A DNA stretch of 64,000 nt from Tildeniella torsiva UHER 1998/13D (GCA_019358835.1 JAHHIH010000004.1:124001-188000), one strand, 5' to 3'. Positions 37,984 to 47,852 are shown, numbered from the stretch's first letter. Numbers and translations: made by a program. The notes: generated by a model from the letters alone, not told the origin.

Positions 37984-38025
37984 CCCAAAAGCGGCCTAGT
38001 CCTCCAGGACTAGGCCGCTTTTGGG
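37984..38025. terminator. Bidirectional terminator after hetR
   Basis: A perfect 19-bp stem (37984-38002 with 38007-38025) has a 4-nt loop and includes AAAA/TTTT on the arms, so it can terminate both hetR and the convergent coiled-coil gene. Confidence 0.92.
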
Positions 38026-38044
38026 TGCTTCCACTTTCAGAACT

Positions 38045-39448
38045 CTATACCGTCCGTCGCTGCACCGCGCGGCCAAAGCTGGGTAGCTCAACGGCGGCGA
38101 TGGAGGTGATCTTCTTCTGCGATCGCAGGGGGTAAACCAGGGGCGACGGGGATGCCTTGGCGGCGGTGCCGGGATAGGCCGGCAGAGTAGGCGCTGCCGG
38201 CCTAGAGGCTGGTGCGGCGATCGGGGCCTGCGGTGACCGCACTGGCTCTGCGGGGGCAGCCATGGCGGTGGGGATGGACTGGGGTGCCGCCGTGGGCTGA
38301 GGTGCCGCCGCTACGGGCTCGCCCCAGGGCGATGGCTCGGTAAATAGCGAGGCGGCCTCGGCGGCGGTCGCTGTGGCGGCGGTCGGGCTGGCCTCTTCTA
38401 GCCAGGGGTCAAGGGCCACAGGAGCGGGGGATGCCGGGGGCAAGGGAGCCGTTGGCATTGTTGGCAAGGGTTCGGGGGCGATCGCCGGGCTAGGCTCGGG
38501 CGCTGTAAAGAGGTCGGGCTGAATGGCGGCTGGAGCGGGTACCGGGCTTGGCCCGGCACCGCGCAGCCCGCGCAGCAGGTGGGTCAGGCTGGGGTTGTCG
38601 GTGACGCTGCCGGTACCGGCTGACCAGGGCTGAATCTGCTGCGATCGCGGCATGGCAACCGGTTGGCCCGCCTCTTCAAGGGCGGTAGGGCTCAGGAGCT
38701 GCCCCTGCATGGCCGTCGTCGAGCTTTGAACCGCTTGGCCGGTCGTCGGTGCCATATTTAAGCACTTCTCCAACGCCGCTTTGAACTGGAGGGTGTAGCG
38801 CTGCTGGCGATGCAGGCGCGCCTTGAGATCGCGGCAGGTTTCTTCGGCCTGGTGCAGGGCGGTATTTTTTTCGCCAAAGCGCTGCTGCAATAGGGTGCAT
38901 TCGCGCTCAAGCTGGGCGACTCGCTGCTGGTTAGCTTCTAGGTCGGCCTGGAGAGTTTCGTTGTGAATGGTGGTGCGGCGCAGCCCATCGTTGGCGATGT
39001 CGAGCTCGCTGAGGAGCTGGGCAATTTGCTGCTGTACCGGGCCGGGGGTGGCCCCTACCGGCAGACCGCCCGGTGGGGTTTGTGTACGCTCAATCTCGGC
39101 CTGGAGAGCCACCTGCGATCGCTCCAGGGCTTCCTCGAGTTCGGTGACGCGCAGCAGCAGGGCATCATTACACTGGTTGAGATCTTGAATCAGCTGCACC
39201 AGGTCTTCTGGAGCCGGTTCAGCGGAGGACGTAACCTCTGCCGAGCCATCCGCTGTGGTTGCTGAAGACCAACCATTGGTCTCGGCCAGCTCTACGGTAT
39301 GGGCTAGGGGCAGTTGACCAGGAAAAGTGACCGCTTCCCAACCGTCGCCAGCCGGGGGGAGGGGCTGGTCTAGAGCCTCCTCGGCGTTGTACAGCAAAGG
39401 GTTACCCTGGGGCTCTGGGGAAGCGCTTGAAGCCGTAGTGTCAGTCAT
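38045..39448 (-). CDS. Coiled-coil protein with Ala/Pro-rich C-terminal half
   Basis: A 467-aa protein. Residues about 80-235 form a coiled coil (for example ANQQRVAQLERECTLLQQR). From about 280 the sequence is alanine- and proline-rich and probably disordered, ending in the short motif LPSFGRAVQRR. It has no signal peptide or membrane helix. The ATG at 39448 (MTDTTASS) is preferred; a TTG upstream extends it by 15 codons. I do not recognise a family. It is convergent with hetR and may be a cytoskeletal or scaffold-like protein, but that is speculation. Confidence 0.75.
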   Translation of the reverse strand: MTDTTASSASPEPQGNPLLYNAEEALDQPLPPAGDGWEAVTFPGQLPLAHTVELAETNGWSSATTADGSAEVTSSAEPAPEDLVQLIQDLNQCNDALLLRVTELEEALERSQVALQAEIERTQTPPGGLPVGATPGPVQQQIAQLLSELDIANDGLRRTTIHNETLQADLEANQQRVAQLERECTLLQQRFGEKNTALHQAEETCRDLKARLHRQQRYTLQFKAALEKCLNMAPTTGQAVQSSTTAMQGQLLSPTALEEAGQPVAMPRSQQIQPWSAGTGSVTDNPSLTHLLRGLRGAGPSPVPAPAAIQPDLFTAPEPSPAIAPEPLPTMPTAPLPPASPAPVALDPWLEEASPTAATATAAEAASLFTEPSPWGEPVAAAPQPTAAPQSIPTAMAAPAEPVRSPQAPIAAPASRPAAPTLPAYPGTAAKASPSPLVYPLRSQKKITSIAAVELPSFGRAVQRRTV

Positions 39449-39772
39449 AAGGTTGCCTGATCCTGGTCGCGTAGTCTCACACTCAATACTCAACCACTAA
39501 GGGGGCTGTTGACCCCTAAGAGTAGCTAATTTTGCCAATTTATTCACTTTTTTATTGACTATTTAATTACAACATGTGTTTTTTATGGCCTTAGCCTAGC
39601 CTTTACCTCCGCTTTTTCTTTTCCCCCTAGGGTCAGAGCTGGGCAAAAATGTTCTCCTACGCTATCTAAGCAGCGCCCTAATTCAAAGGATTTTCCTATT
39701 TATAAGAATCTAGGAGCACTGCCGAGGCTGTAGCCCACCCGCTAGCGCTGACCTTTTTGAGTATCTAGTCCT
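39449..39772. other. Intergenic region, divergent promoters
   Basis: A 324-bp region between two divergent genes. It is AT-rich at 39538-39585 (TTATTCACTTTTTTATTGAC) and likely carries promoters for both. I see no gene or hairpin of note. Confidence 0.4.
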
Positions 39773-40711
39773 ATGACGGTTTCTCTGTCCCCATCGCTTG
39801 CTCTAGTAACCCTCAGCTATGGGCCTGACTTCTACCGCTGTCGGCTGCTGGTAAACAGTGTTGGCCAGCTGAGCCAGACTCCGGTGCGCCACTACATCAT
39901 TGTCGATCAGCGAGATTATTCGGTGTTTCGACCGCTGGCCAACGCCAACACCGAAATTTTAGCGGTTGAGGCGCTACTGCCCGTCTGGATTCGGCGCTTG
40001 CCTCTGGTGAGCCGCGCCTGGTTGAGCCTCAAAACCCCGCCGATTCGCAACTGGATTTTGCAGCAGTTGGTCAAGATCTCCTTTGCCCGATGCGCCGCCG
40101 AGGCGGTGATCGTTTTTGTTGACTCTGATGTGGCGTTTATTCGCCCCTTTGATCTGACAAACGTTGTCTGCCAAGACCAGACCCGGCTGTTTCGAGTGCC
40201 CGAGTACTACAGCCCTGACTTTGAACCTCTGTATGAGGCGGCCTACCGACTGCTGGGGCTAGAGGGCTATCGCTGTGGTGTCGCCCGCCCCAACTATATT
40301 GGCAATCTGATTAGCTGGCGGCAGAGTAACGTAGTGGCTCTGTGCGATCGCCTAGAGCAAGTCGGGGGTCGCCCCTGGTTAGAGACCTTGGCCCGAGCTA
40401 AAACCCTCTCCGAGTACATTCTCTATGGAGTGTTTGTCGATCAAGTACTGGGCAATGCGGCTGGCCATGGCTACGACTGGTCTCCTCTATGCCACGAATA
40501 CTGGCAGCCCCAGCCGCTCAACGACTCCCAACTAGCCGAATTCTTTGCCGCTGTTCCGCCCGAGGCGATCGCCGTCATGGTTTCGGCGAAGGCGGGCATC
40601 TCCCCCGATCGCTACAGTCCTTACCTTCAGCGCCATAGCGCCGCACCAGGTGTCGCTCCGGCTGACGGGGCACCGCTGCTCTCTAAACCGGCAATAGATT
40701 TTCCCGGCTGA
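39773..40711 (+). CDS. DUF6492 family protein, glycosyltransferase-like
   Basis: A 312-aa protein with the DUF6492 pattern: LVTLSYGPDFYRCRLLVNSV at the N-terminus, HYIIVDQRD, then VIVFVDSDVAFIRPFD with the DxD motif of GT-A glycosyltransferases. NYIGNLISWR and DQVLGNAAG follow in the second half. It is likely a cytoplasmic sugar transferase for surface polysaccharide or glycoprotein; donor and acceptor are unknown. Confidence 0.75.
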   Translation: MTVSLSPSLALVTLSYGPDFYRCRLLVNSVGQLSQTPVRHYIIVDQRDYSVFRPLANANTEILAVEALLPVWIRRLPLVSRAWLSLKTPPIRNWILQQLVKISFARCAAEAVIVFVDSDVAFIRPFDLTNVVCQDQTRLFRVPEYYSPDFEPLYEAAYRLLGLEGYRCGVARPNYIGNLISWRQSNVVALCDRLEQVGGRPWLETLARAKTLSEYILYGVFVDQVLGNAAGHGYDWSPLCHEYWQPQPLNDSQLAEFFAAVPPEAIAVMVSAKAGISPDRYSPYLQRHSAAPGVAPADGAPLLSKPAIDFPG

Positions 40712-40740
40712 AGGTCTGACTAAAGTTTCCGGGAACCCTG

Positions 40741-40774
40741 CCCCCGCCTTTGATAGACATAGAGATAGCGGGGG
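40741..40774 (+). terminator. Possible terminator after the DUF6492 gene
   Basis: CCCCCGC (40741-40747) pairs with GCGGGGG (40768-40774) around a 20-nt loop. No T-run follows, so it is weak. Confidence 0.4.
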
Positions 40775-40903
40775 AGAATTGCCTTCTACTGCCGCGATGC
40801 CCCCAGCCGCAGAGCCAGACAAATTGTCTACTATGAAGAGCGGGGTATGAAGGGCGGAGGGAGTGGCAACACCGTTGTTTTGGGGTCAATAGCATTAAAT
40901 ATA

Positions 40904-42670
40904 ATGAGCAGATCAGGGTTTCGCACCGTACTTTTAGTGGCCGCCGCTGGCATCACCCTAGCCGCCACCGTTACCTGTAGCCAATCGACCAACCTGACCA
41001 ACGCCCCACCCGCTGCGATCGAGGCGGATGCTGCTGCGCCAGCTCGCGACCCAGACACCCTGCGCCTGCTCTACAGCCGCTCAGCCCTCACCCTCAACCC
41101 CCACTTGGCCACCGGCTACCAAGATTTTGAGGCGGCCCGCATTGTCTATGAGCCCCTAGCCAGCTACAACGAGGCGGGGGAGCTAGTGCCCTTTCTGGCT
41201 GACGAAATTCCGTCCTTAGAAAATGGTGGCGTGGCCGCCGATGGCACCTCCGTCACCTGGACCCTGCGGCCCGACGTTACCTGGTCTGACGGCGAACCCT
41301 TCACCGCCGCCGATGTGGTGTTTACCTTTGAGTTTATTCGCAATCCGGTGGTAGCCGCTGCCACGGCCCAGTACTACGAAGGGGTTAAGAGCGTTGAGGC
41401 GATCGACGACTACACCGTCAAAATTACCTTTGCTAACCCTACCCCCGCCTGGTCGGTGCCCTTTACGGGGCAAACAGGGCTGATTTTGCCCCGCCACATC
41501 TTTGAGGAATTTAACGGCCCCACCGCCCGAGACGCGTTGGCCAACCTTCAGCCCGTGGGTACCGGCCCCTACCAGGTGGTGGGGTTTGAATCGGGAAACA
41601 TTATCTATGAACCCAACCCCAGCTACTGGGGCGGGCGGCCTGCCTTCAAGCGAGTAGAACTGTCGGGCGGTATGGCTCCCTACGCGGCGGCGCGGGAGGT
41701 GTTGCAGGTTGGCACGGCCGACTTTGCCCACAACCTTCAAGTGGAAGCCGAGGCTCTCAGCGAGCTAGAAACCGACGCCAGCGGTCACATTACCCACCTG
41801 TTTGGCTCCCAGGTAGAGCGCATCATGCTGAACTTCTCCAATCCCTTCGCCCGCACTGAAGACGGGGAGCGCTCTAGCGCAGAGGTGCCGCATCCCTACT
41901 TTAGCGATGTGCGGGTGCGCCAGGCGCTCAATTTGGCCGTCGATCGCGACACCATTGCCAAAGAACTCTACGGGGCCTCCGGCAAACCGATCGCCCAATT
42001 GCTAGTGGCCCCCGCCGACTACCAATCGCCAGACATCACCTACACCTACGACCTAGAGCAGGCCAAGGCGCTGCTGAATGAGGCGGGCTGGGTTGACACC
42101 AACGGCGACGGGCTGCGCGAGAAAGACGGCGTAGCTCTAGAGGTGCTGTTTCAGGCGGCAGTTAACCCGGTGCGCCAAAAAACCCAGGCCATTGTCAGCG
42201 ATAGCCTGAAGGAGCTAGGGGTCAAGGTAGAAATTTCGCGGGTGCGCGTGGATGAGTTTTTCTCGGGCGATCCCCAAGACACCGGCAGCCTCAACCACTT
42301 CTATGCTGATATGCAGGAGTATTCTATCGGTAACGAAAGCCCTGACCCCAGCACCTACATGGGGTGGTGGACCTGCGCCAAAATTGCCTCCCAGGCCAAC
42401 CAGTGGCAAGAGCCCAACAACGCCCGCTACTGCAACCCTGAGTACGATCGCCTCTGGGAAGAGGCTCGCCAAGAGCTCGACCCCGCTCGCCGGGCTGAGC
42501 TGTTTCAGCAGATGAACCAGCTGCTCGCTGAGGATGTCGCCGTCATTCCGGTGGTGCACCGGGCCATGACCAATGCGGTCAGCGATCGCCTCACCAATGT
42601 CGAATTCACCCCCTGGGATGCCAGCACCTGGGCCATTAAAGACTGGAGCCCCCAGCCCGCTGAGCAATAG
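40904..42670 (+). CDS. ABC transporter substrate-binding protein, family 5 (oligopeptide type)
   Basis: A 588-aa exported solute-binding protein of the DppA/OppA family. After an N-terminal signal (about residues 1-25, LLVAAAGITLAATVTC) come the landmarks WTLRPDVTWSDGEPFTAADVVFTF and GTGPYQVVGFESGN, and the C-terminal GNESPDPSTYMGWW. The Cys in TVTCSQS is at the lipobox position but is preceded by Thr rather than Gly, Ala or Ser, so lipidation is uncertain. No permease or ATPase genes are adjacent; it is an orphan binding protein. The ATG at 40904 is preferred over the open frame from 40847. Confidence 0.88.
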   Translation: MSRSGFRTVLLVAAAGITLAATVTCSQSTNLTNAPPAAIEADAAAPARDPDTLRLLYSRSALTLNPHLATGYQDFEAARIVYEPLASYNEAGELVPFLADEIPSLENGGVAADGTSVTWTLRPDVTWSDGEPFTAADVVFTFEFIRNPVVAAATAQYYEGVKSVEAIDDYTVKITFANPTPAWSVPFTGQTGLILPRHIFEEFNGPTARDALANLQPVGTGPYQVVGFESGNIIYEPNPSYWGGRPAFKRVELSGGMAPYAAAREVLQVGTADFAHNLQVEAEALSELETDASGHITHLFGSQVERIMLNFSNPFARTEDGERSSAEVPHPYFSDVRVRQALNLAVDRDTIAKELYGASGKPIAQLLVAPADYQSPDITYTYDLEQAKALLNEAGWVDTNGDGLREKDGVALEVLFQAAVNPVRQKTQAIVSDSLKELGVKVEISRVRVDEFFSGDPQDTGSLNHFYADMQEYSIGNESPDPSTYMGWWTCAKIASQANQWQEPNNARYCNPEYDRLWEEARQELDPARRAELFQQMNQLLAEDVAVIPVVHRAMTNAVSDRLTNVEFTPWDASTWAIKDWSPQPAEQ

Positions 42671-42737
42671 CCGAGAAAGTGCATTCCCCTGGCAGCGGTT
42701 CTGAAGTGGCCATCCCCTTCGGAACCGCCGATGATTG

Positions 42738-42776
42738 GGTGAGGCCGTCGCGAACGGCTATCGTAGCGGCCTCACC
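42738..42776 (+). terminator. Hairpin after the substrate-binding protein gene
   Basis: GGTGAGGCCG (42738-42747) pairs perfectly with CGGCCTCACC (42767-42776). A second stem (CGGTTC/GAACCG, about 42696-42726) lies just before it. The U-tract is weak. Confidence 0.5.
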
Positions 42777-42900
42777 TTGGGGTTTGAGGTTAAAACGTCC
42801 TAGGCTGTACTGGCTATCAAAGCCCAAGGTTTTATGGCAAATATGTGGTTTTCTGACCCGGCCAAGGCAGAATGGTTATCTGTAGCAAGCGACCATTCCT

Positions 42901-43683
42901 ATGACCTCTGAACCCGCTGTCACCAGCCCGATGGTGTCTCCCCTAGCCGCGATCGCCCTGAAGGTAGCCGGTGCCATCGCCATTCTGTCAGCCCTGCTCG
43001 ACTTTCTCATTCTGCTGATTCCGCCCAACCTCACCAATGTGCAGTGGCAGCTAGCCACTACCACCCAGCTTGTCGATCGCGGCATTGTGCCCCTCGTGGG
43101 TATGGCCCTGCTGCTGACCGGGTTTTGGCTAGACAGTTCGGTTGGCAAAGCCGCCCAGCGCAAAAGCCTAACCACTGACCTGCGCTTTTGGGTGTGTGCT
43201 CTAGCCAGCGTCTTGGGGTTAATTTACTTGCTACTCACCCTGCTGCACCTCAACGCCGTGCGTCTGTCTAGCCAGGCGGCCTTGGCCCAGGTCAGTACCG
43301 AAGCCGGCGAAGCCGCCACCCAGCTGCAGCAACGACTGTCTACCGAGCTGAGCCAGCAGCAGACCCAGCTAGGAGCGCTCTTCGAAAACGACGATCTCCT
43401 GGCCCAGGCGATTCAAAGCGGTCAGCTTCCCGCCGATATTGAGCAGTACCGCAATGACCCAGAGGGTCTTACCCAATTCTTGCAGCAGCGTGCCGACCAG
43501 GCTCAGCAGCAAATTGAAACCGAAATTGGCACCCGTCGCACTCAGGCTGAACGGCAGGTCAGAGTCGAAGCCTGGCGATCGGGCATTCGTATTTCAGTGA
43601 TTAGCCTACTCCTGGCAGCGGGCTATTCCACTATCGGTTGGACAGGCCTACGGCGCTTGCTATCGCTGACTCGGACGACCTAG
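42901..43683 (+). CDS. hpsJ: HpsJ family protein (hormogonium polysaccharide)
   Basis: A 260-aa membrane protein. Helices lie at about 20-40, 60-78, 95-118 and 230-250, with a long coiled-coil periplasmic or cytoplasmic loop (about 125-220, rich in Q and E). This layout and the N-terminal ALKVAGAIAILSALLDFLILLIPPNL match HpsJ, which is linked to the hormogonium polysaccharide and gliding motility in filamentous cyanobacteria. It overlaps the convergent SWIM gene by 4 bp. No other hps genes are in the window. Confidence 0.72.
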   Translation: MTSEPAVTSPMVSPLAAIALKVAGAIAILSALLDFLILLIPPNLTNVQWQLATTTQLVDRGIVPLVGMALLLTGFWLDSSVGKAAQRKSLTTDLRFWVCALASVLGLIYLLLTLLHLNAVRLSSQAALAQVSTEAGEAATQLQQRLSTELSQQQTQLGALFENDDLLAQAIQSGQLPADIEQYRNDPEGLTQFLQQRADQAQQQIETEIGTRRTQAERQVRVEAWRSGIRISVISLLLAAGYSTIGWTGLRRLLSLTRTT

Positions 43684-44510
43684 CCGAGAGCCTGCACCAT
43701 AGCCTGCTGAGCCACCGCCTGATAGACCTCCTTGAGATGACCCATCACCAAAGGCGCATCCTCAGGGGGAAGTGGTATTTTGCCCAGCACGTCCAGCACT
43801 GTGGTTTCGGCGGGGGTAATCACGACCAGCTCTGAATCTAGGGGCTGGGTATAGGCCCAAAACTGTTGAAGATCGAGATGGCTGGCGGCTTTCTGGGGCT
43901 CTGGCTGAATGCCTGCATCTGCGCTGGTGGTGACAATAGTGTCAGGGGTGGCGGTACTCTGCCGCCGCTGGCGTAGGGCGTCTAAAATGCTATCGCGACT
44001 GCGGCCCCTGAGCTGAAACAGCACAAACGGGTCTTCTCGAAAGAAATCCCCCAGCTGGTAATACACCGCCGCAATGTGCTTGCAGGGATTCTTCGGATCG
44101 GGGCAGCTGCATTTAGAATGCACCTCCGATAGGTTGAAGGGGTAGAGGCTGAGGCCGTTAGCAGTAAAAACAGCTTCAATCTCAGCCGGCATTTCCCCCG
44201 CCAGCAGCTGGGCCGAATAAATAGCCTGCTCTGACAGAGAGTCAATTACGTAGTTCCAGTCTTCGTCACTAAACGCGTCGAGCCAGATAGAAAGCTTGTA
44301 GGGTTCTTCCGCCGTGCCCTGCACCAGGGCTGTCACCTTAGATCCCTTATACTCCAAGCTGAGAATGTGGCCTTCCCTGGCGTAGATCCGCCCCCGCTCT
44401 AAACGCTTTTTGAAGCGGTAGGTATTGAGTAACTCTACCCAGCGCTGCACCCACCAGGCTTCATCTTCCATAGCGTAGGCAGAATTTGAGGTAGATGCGT
44501 AGGCGGTCAT
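43680..44510 (-). CDS. SWIM zinc-finger protein
   Basis: A 276-aa protein with a SWIM zinc finger, CSCPDPKNPCKH (CxC, six residues, CxH), near residues 135-146. The N-terminal half (WVQRWVELLNTYRFKKRLERGRIYAREGHI) is the usual start of cyanobacterial and actinobacterial SWIM proteins that pair with SNF2-type helicases. No helicase gene is adjacent here. The SWIM domain may bind DNA or protein. Confidence 0.85.
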   Translation of the reverse strand: MTAYASTSNSAYAMEDEAWWVQRWVELLNTYRFKKRLERGRIYAREGHILSLEYKGSKVTALVQGTAEEPYKLSIWLDAFSDEDWNYVIDSLSEQAIYSAQLLAGEMPAEIEAVFTANGLSLYPFNLSEVHSKCSCPDPKNPCKHIAAVYYQLGDFFREDPFVLFQLRGRSRDSILDALRQRRQSTATPDTIVTTSADAGIQPEPQKAASHLDLQQFWAYTQPLDSELVVITPAETTVLDVLGKIPLPPEDAPLVMGHLKEVYQAVAQQAMVQALG

Positions 44511-44692
44511 ATCCAGGGAAACGTAGTGGGTTATCTGTTCATCTTAAGGCCAGTCAAGCGAGCCTCGCGGACTTAATTCAGTCACCCAGGGCAACAGGGC
44601 AGAACTGGACAGGTTGTTACCAGCAAACCGATGGGCTACTGGACTGGTTCCCCACAGAGTTTCTTGTGCTTTGTAGGGCGACTACCGCCAAA

Positions 44693-44737
44693 GAAATGCC
44701 TACCGTCCCCAGATAACTCCAGGATGGTAGGCATTTC
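44693..44737 (-). terminator. Terminator hairpin after ugd
   Basis: A perfect 12-bp inverted repeat (GAAATGCCTACC at 44693-44704, complement at 44726-44737) follows the ugd stop. On the minus strand it ends in TTTC-TTTGG, a short T-rich tail. Confidence 0.7.
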
Positions 44738-44746
44738 AACGGCAAG

Positions 44747-46135
44747 TTAGCGGCCCACACCCACGTATTGGAACCCTGCCCGCACCATGGCTTCCCGATC
44801 GAGGAAGTTGCGGCCATCAATAACGATGGGGCTATTCATCCGCTGGGCCATGGCGGCGTAGTCGAGATCTTTGAACTGTTGCCAGTCGGTGACCAAGACT
44901 AGGGCGTCACAGTTGTCGGCCAGGTGGGAGGCATCGGTCTCCACAATGACGCCCGTCAGCCCATGGCGCAGCCCGCTTTGGGAAACAATTGGGTCGTAGG
45001 CCTTAACCTTGGCACCCAGGCGGTTGAGCTGCTCAATCAAAATCAACGCGGGCGCATCGCGCATGTCGTCGGTGTCAGGCTTAAAGGTGAGCCCCAGCAG
45101 ACCGACGGTTTTGCCCTTGAGAATTTTGAGCACCTGCTGAAGTTTCTCAAGGGTAATTTGACGCTGGCGATTGTTGACATCCACGGCGGCTTTGAGCAGC
45201 TGGGCCTCGTAGCCGTAGTCGTCGGCGGTGTGAATCAGGGCTGCCACGTCCTTAGGAAAACATGACCCACCCCAGCCAATCCCCGCCTGCAAGAACTTTT
45301 TGCCAATGCGAGAATCGAGGCCAATGCCCTGGGCCACCTGGGTGACATCCGCGCCGACGCGATCGCAGATATTGGCGACCTCGTTGATAAAGCTAATTTT
45401 GGTCGCTAAGAAGGCGTTAGAGGCATACTTAACCATTTCAGCCGAACTGATATCAGTAACCAGTACCGGCACCGGAGCGGCATTGGAGTCTTCGGCAAAG
45501 CGCCGTTCTATGATGGGGGTGTAAAGTTCCTTCATCATGGCGATCGCCCGGGGGCTGTTGCTGCCCAGTACAATGCGATCGGGGTTAAAGGTGTCGTAGA
45601 CCGCCGAGCCCTCCCGCAAAAACTCTGGATTGCTGACCACATCAAAATCAGCTACCACCTCAGGGTGGATGGTCTCAGGAATACCCCCGGCAGGCACCGG
45701 CACCGACTGGCGCTCAGCTACCCCATCCAGCACAATCATGCGCACCCAGTCGCCCGAACCAATGGGAACCGTAGACTTATTCACAATCACCTTATAACCG
45801 CCGTTGAGGTGAGTACCAATACCCTTAGCTACCGCCTCGACGTAGCGGGTATCACTTTCCCCCGTAGGCAAAGCCGGGGTGCCTACCGCAATAAAGAGAA
45901 TGTCGCCATGCTCGACTCCAGCCCTTAAATCGGTGGAAAAGTGGAGATGGCCTGCCGCCATTGATGACTTCATAATCTCAGATAGACCTGGCTCAAAAAT
46001 GGGCGACTGCCCTGACTGCATGAGCTTCACTTTTTCTTCGTTGACATCGATACACACTACGTCGTGGCCAACATTGGCTAAGCACACACCGGTAACCAGA
46101 CCCACGTAGCCAGTCCCAATCACACATACACGCAT
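44747..46135 (-). CDS. ugd: UDP-glucose 6-dehydrogenase
   Basis: A 462-aa NAD-dependent enzyme that oxidises UDP-glucose to UDP-glucuronate. The N-terminal Rossmann motif is GTGYVGLVTG (7-16). The catalytic Cys292 lies in GWGGSCFPKDV. The C-terminal domain contains GLTFKPDTDDMRDAP. It is 120 bp downstream of the UXS-like gene on the same strand, and the two enzymes are consecutive steps to UDP-xylose, so they probably form one transcription unit for polysaccharide precursor supply. Confidence 0.95.
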   Translation of the reverse strand: MRVCVIGTGYVGLVTGVCLANVGHDVVCIDVNEEKVKLMQSGQSPIFEPGLSEIMKSSMAAGHLHFSTDLRAGVEHGDILFIAVGTPALPTGESDTRYVEAVAKGIGTHLNGGYKVIVNKSTVPIGSGDWVRMIVLDGVAERQSVPVPAGGIPETIHPEVVADFDVVSNPEFLREGSAVYDTFNPDRIVLGSNSPRAIAMMKELYTPIIERRFAEDSNAAPVPVLVTDISSAEMVKYASNAFLATKISFINEVANICDRVGADVTQVAQGIGLDSRIGKKFLQAGIGWGGSCFPKDVAALIHTADDYGYEAQLLKAAVDVNNRQRQITLEKLQQVLKILKGKTVGLLGLTFKPDTDDMRDAPALILIEQLNRLGAKVKAYDPIVSQSGLRHGLTGVIVETDASHLADNCDALVLVTDWQQFKDLDYAAMAQRMNSPIVIDGRNFLDREAMVRAGFQYVGVGR

Positions 46136-46255
46136 AGAAAATATTCCTTACTTTATGGACTATCGATAACCATTTAAGGGCGAGCTGAATTCCCTTGGCC
46201 TGCGCTGATCCAGGGCCACGCCAGACCATGACCCGGCTGTGACCCATCTGCAAAC

Positions 46256-47233
46256 CTAGCTAACCACCGAGTGTAGTGTCGGTGGTACAGCCTCCGGGGT
46301 TCCTGAGGGACTCAAACGCCTGCGAAAATCGTCAATGGTGAGCTTGAGACCTTCCTGAAGTGGCACCGTCGGACTCCAGTCAAGGAACGTTTTCGCCCGA
46401 GTGATATCGGGTTTGCGGCGCTGGGGATCATCCTCGGGCAAGGGCTTATAAACCAGATCTGCGTCAGGATTCACCATGGTCTGAACAGTTTGAGCCAGCT
46501 GTAAGATGGTGTACTCATCGGGGTTACCCAGGTTTACCGGGCCAATATAGTCGCCATTCATGAGCCGCATCAGGCCGTCTACCAAATCAGACACGTAGCA
46601 AAAACTCCGCGTCTGGGAACCGCTGCCATACACCGTCAGCGGAATGCCCTGCAGGGCTTGGACAACCAGGTTGCTAACCACTCGGCCATCGTTTTCGAGC
46701 ATGCGGGGGCCATAGGTGTTAAAAATGCGGGCCACCCGAATATCGACGTTGTTTTGGCGGTGGTAGTCAAAGGCTAGGGTCTCGGCTACGCGCTTGCCCT
46801 CGTCATAGCAGCTGCGAATGCCAATGGGGTTGACGTTGCCCCGGTAGTCTTCGGTCTGGGGATGCACCTCGGGATCGCCATACACCTCGGAGGTAGAGGC
46901 CAGCAGAAAGCGAGCTTTAACTCGCTTAGCTAAACCCAGCATGTTGAGGGTGCCCATGACGTTGGTTTTAATGGTCTTAACCGGGTTGTACTGATAATGC
47001 ACCGGAGAAGCAGGGCAGGCCAGGTGATAGATTTGGTCAACCTCAAGCCGAATTGGCTCAGTGACATCGTGGCGAATGACCTCGAAATAGGGATGGTCGA
47101 GCCAGTGCAGTAGGTTGTGTCGATGGCCTGTATAAAAGTTGTCTAGACAAATCACCTCATGACCATCGGCCATTAGGCGATCAATTAAGTGGGAGCCAAT
47201 AAACCCGGCTCCGCCGGTGACAAGAATTCTCAT
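46256..47233 (-). CDS. uxs: UDP-glucuronate decarboxylase (UDP-xylose synthase)
   Basis: A 325-aa extended SDR enzyme. The N-terminal [10 protein letters not shown] binds NAD; the catalytic Tyr143 and Lys147 are in SCYDEGKR, a motif typical of UXS. The segments [26 protein letters not shown] and [12 protein letters not shown] also fit the family. It would convert UDP-glucuronate, made by the downstream ugd product, to UDP-xylose. The ATG at 47233 is preferred over a TTG two codons upstream. Confidence 0.92.
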   Translation of the reverse strand: MRILVTGGAGFIGSHLIDRLMADGHEVICLDNFYTGHRHNLLHWLDHPYFEVIRHDVTEPIRLEVDQIYHLACPASPVHYQYNPVKTIKTNVMGTLNMLGLAKRVKARFLLASTSEVYGDPEVHPQTEDYRGNVNPIGIRSCYDEGKRVAETLAFDYHRQNNVDIRVARIFNTYGPRMLENDGRVVSNLVVQALQGIPLTVYGSGSQTRSFCYVSDLVDGLMRLMNGDYIGPVNLGNPDEYTILQLAQTVQTMVNPDADLVYKPLPEDDPQRRKPDITRAKTFLDWSPTVPLQEGLKLTIDDFRRRLSPSGTPEAVPPTLHSVVS

Positions 47234-47435
47234 GGGCAATTAACCAGAGAGAGATTTATAAACTATGGGGTTGTAGCCTTCATCTAACCTTACTTTTCCC
47301 AGGGCTAACTATCCGGATATCGAGATCCCACCGCTTTAATTTTGATTAGTTTGCTAATACTTTATAAAGTTTTTTACTCTGAAAGGGTGATTTTAACCCC
47401 AGCCTGAAAAACTATGTATCCATTCAATCAACCCG

Positions 47436-47852
47436 ATGTCTAGTAATTCCCTCTGCGGTTTATTTGTCTATGGCACCCTCAAGCCTGGGGAAAAAGCGTT
47501 TGCCAACTTCTGTGAACCTTTTGCGATCGCAGCCCAACCGGCCCAGACGCTAGGACGACTCTACCACCTACCCCTAGGCTACCCAGCCATGACCCTAGAA
47601 CCTGGTTGGGTACAGGGATTTTTGCTGACGCTATCCAATGCAGATGCTATAGCTGCCATAGACAATTTTGAAGAGTATTACCCCGATCGCCCCGAGAACA
47701 GTGAGTACCAGCGGAGCCTACAAACGGTTTATGACCTGAACCAGCGCTCCTTGGTAATGGCCTGGGTCTACACTATGAGCCCAGAACAGGTAGATAGTCT
47801 CGGAGGCCTATGGTTACCCCAGGGCTACTGGACAGATACCCTAACATTCTAA
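47436..47852 (+). CDS. Gamma-glutamylcyclotransferase-like protein
   Basis: A 138-aa protein with the GGCT/AIG2 fold. FVYGTLKPGE is the substrate-loop motif and the catalytic-type acid lies in DNFEEYYP. Members release 5-oxoproline from gamma-glutamyl compounds or act on related amines; the substrate here is not known. It is divergent from the uxs gene. Confidence 0.85.
   Translation: MSSNSLCGLFVYGTLKPGEKAFANFCEPFAIAAQPAQTLGRLYHLPLGYPAMTLEPGWVQGFLLTLSNADAIAAIDNFEEYYPDRPENSEYQRSLQTVYDLNQRSLVMAWVYTMSPEQVDSLGGLWLPQGYWTDTLTF

Noticed and set aside
44693-44737. Hairpin considered as an RNA gene or riboswitch
   Set aside because: It sits just past the ugd stop and has a simple stem, so a transcript end is the simpler reading.
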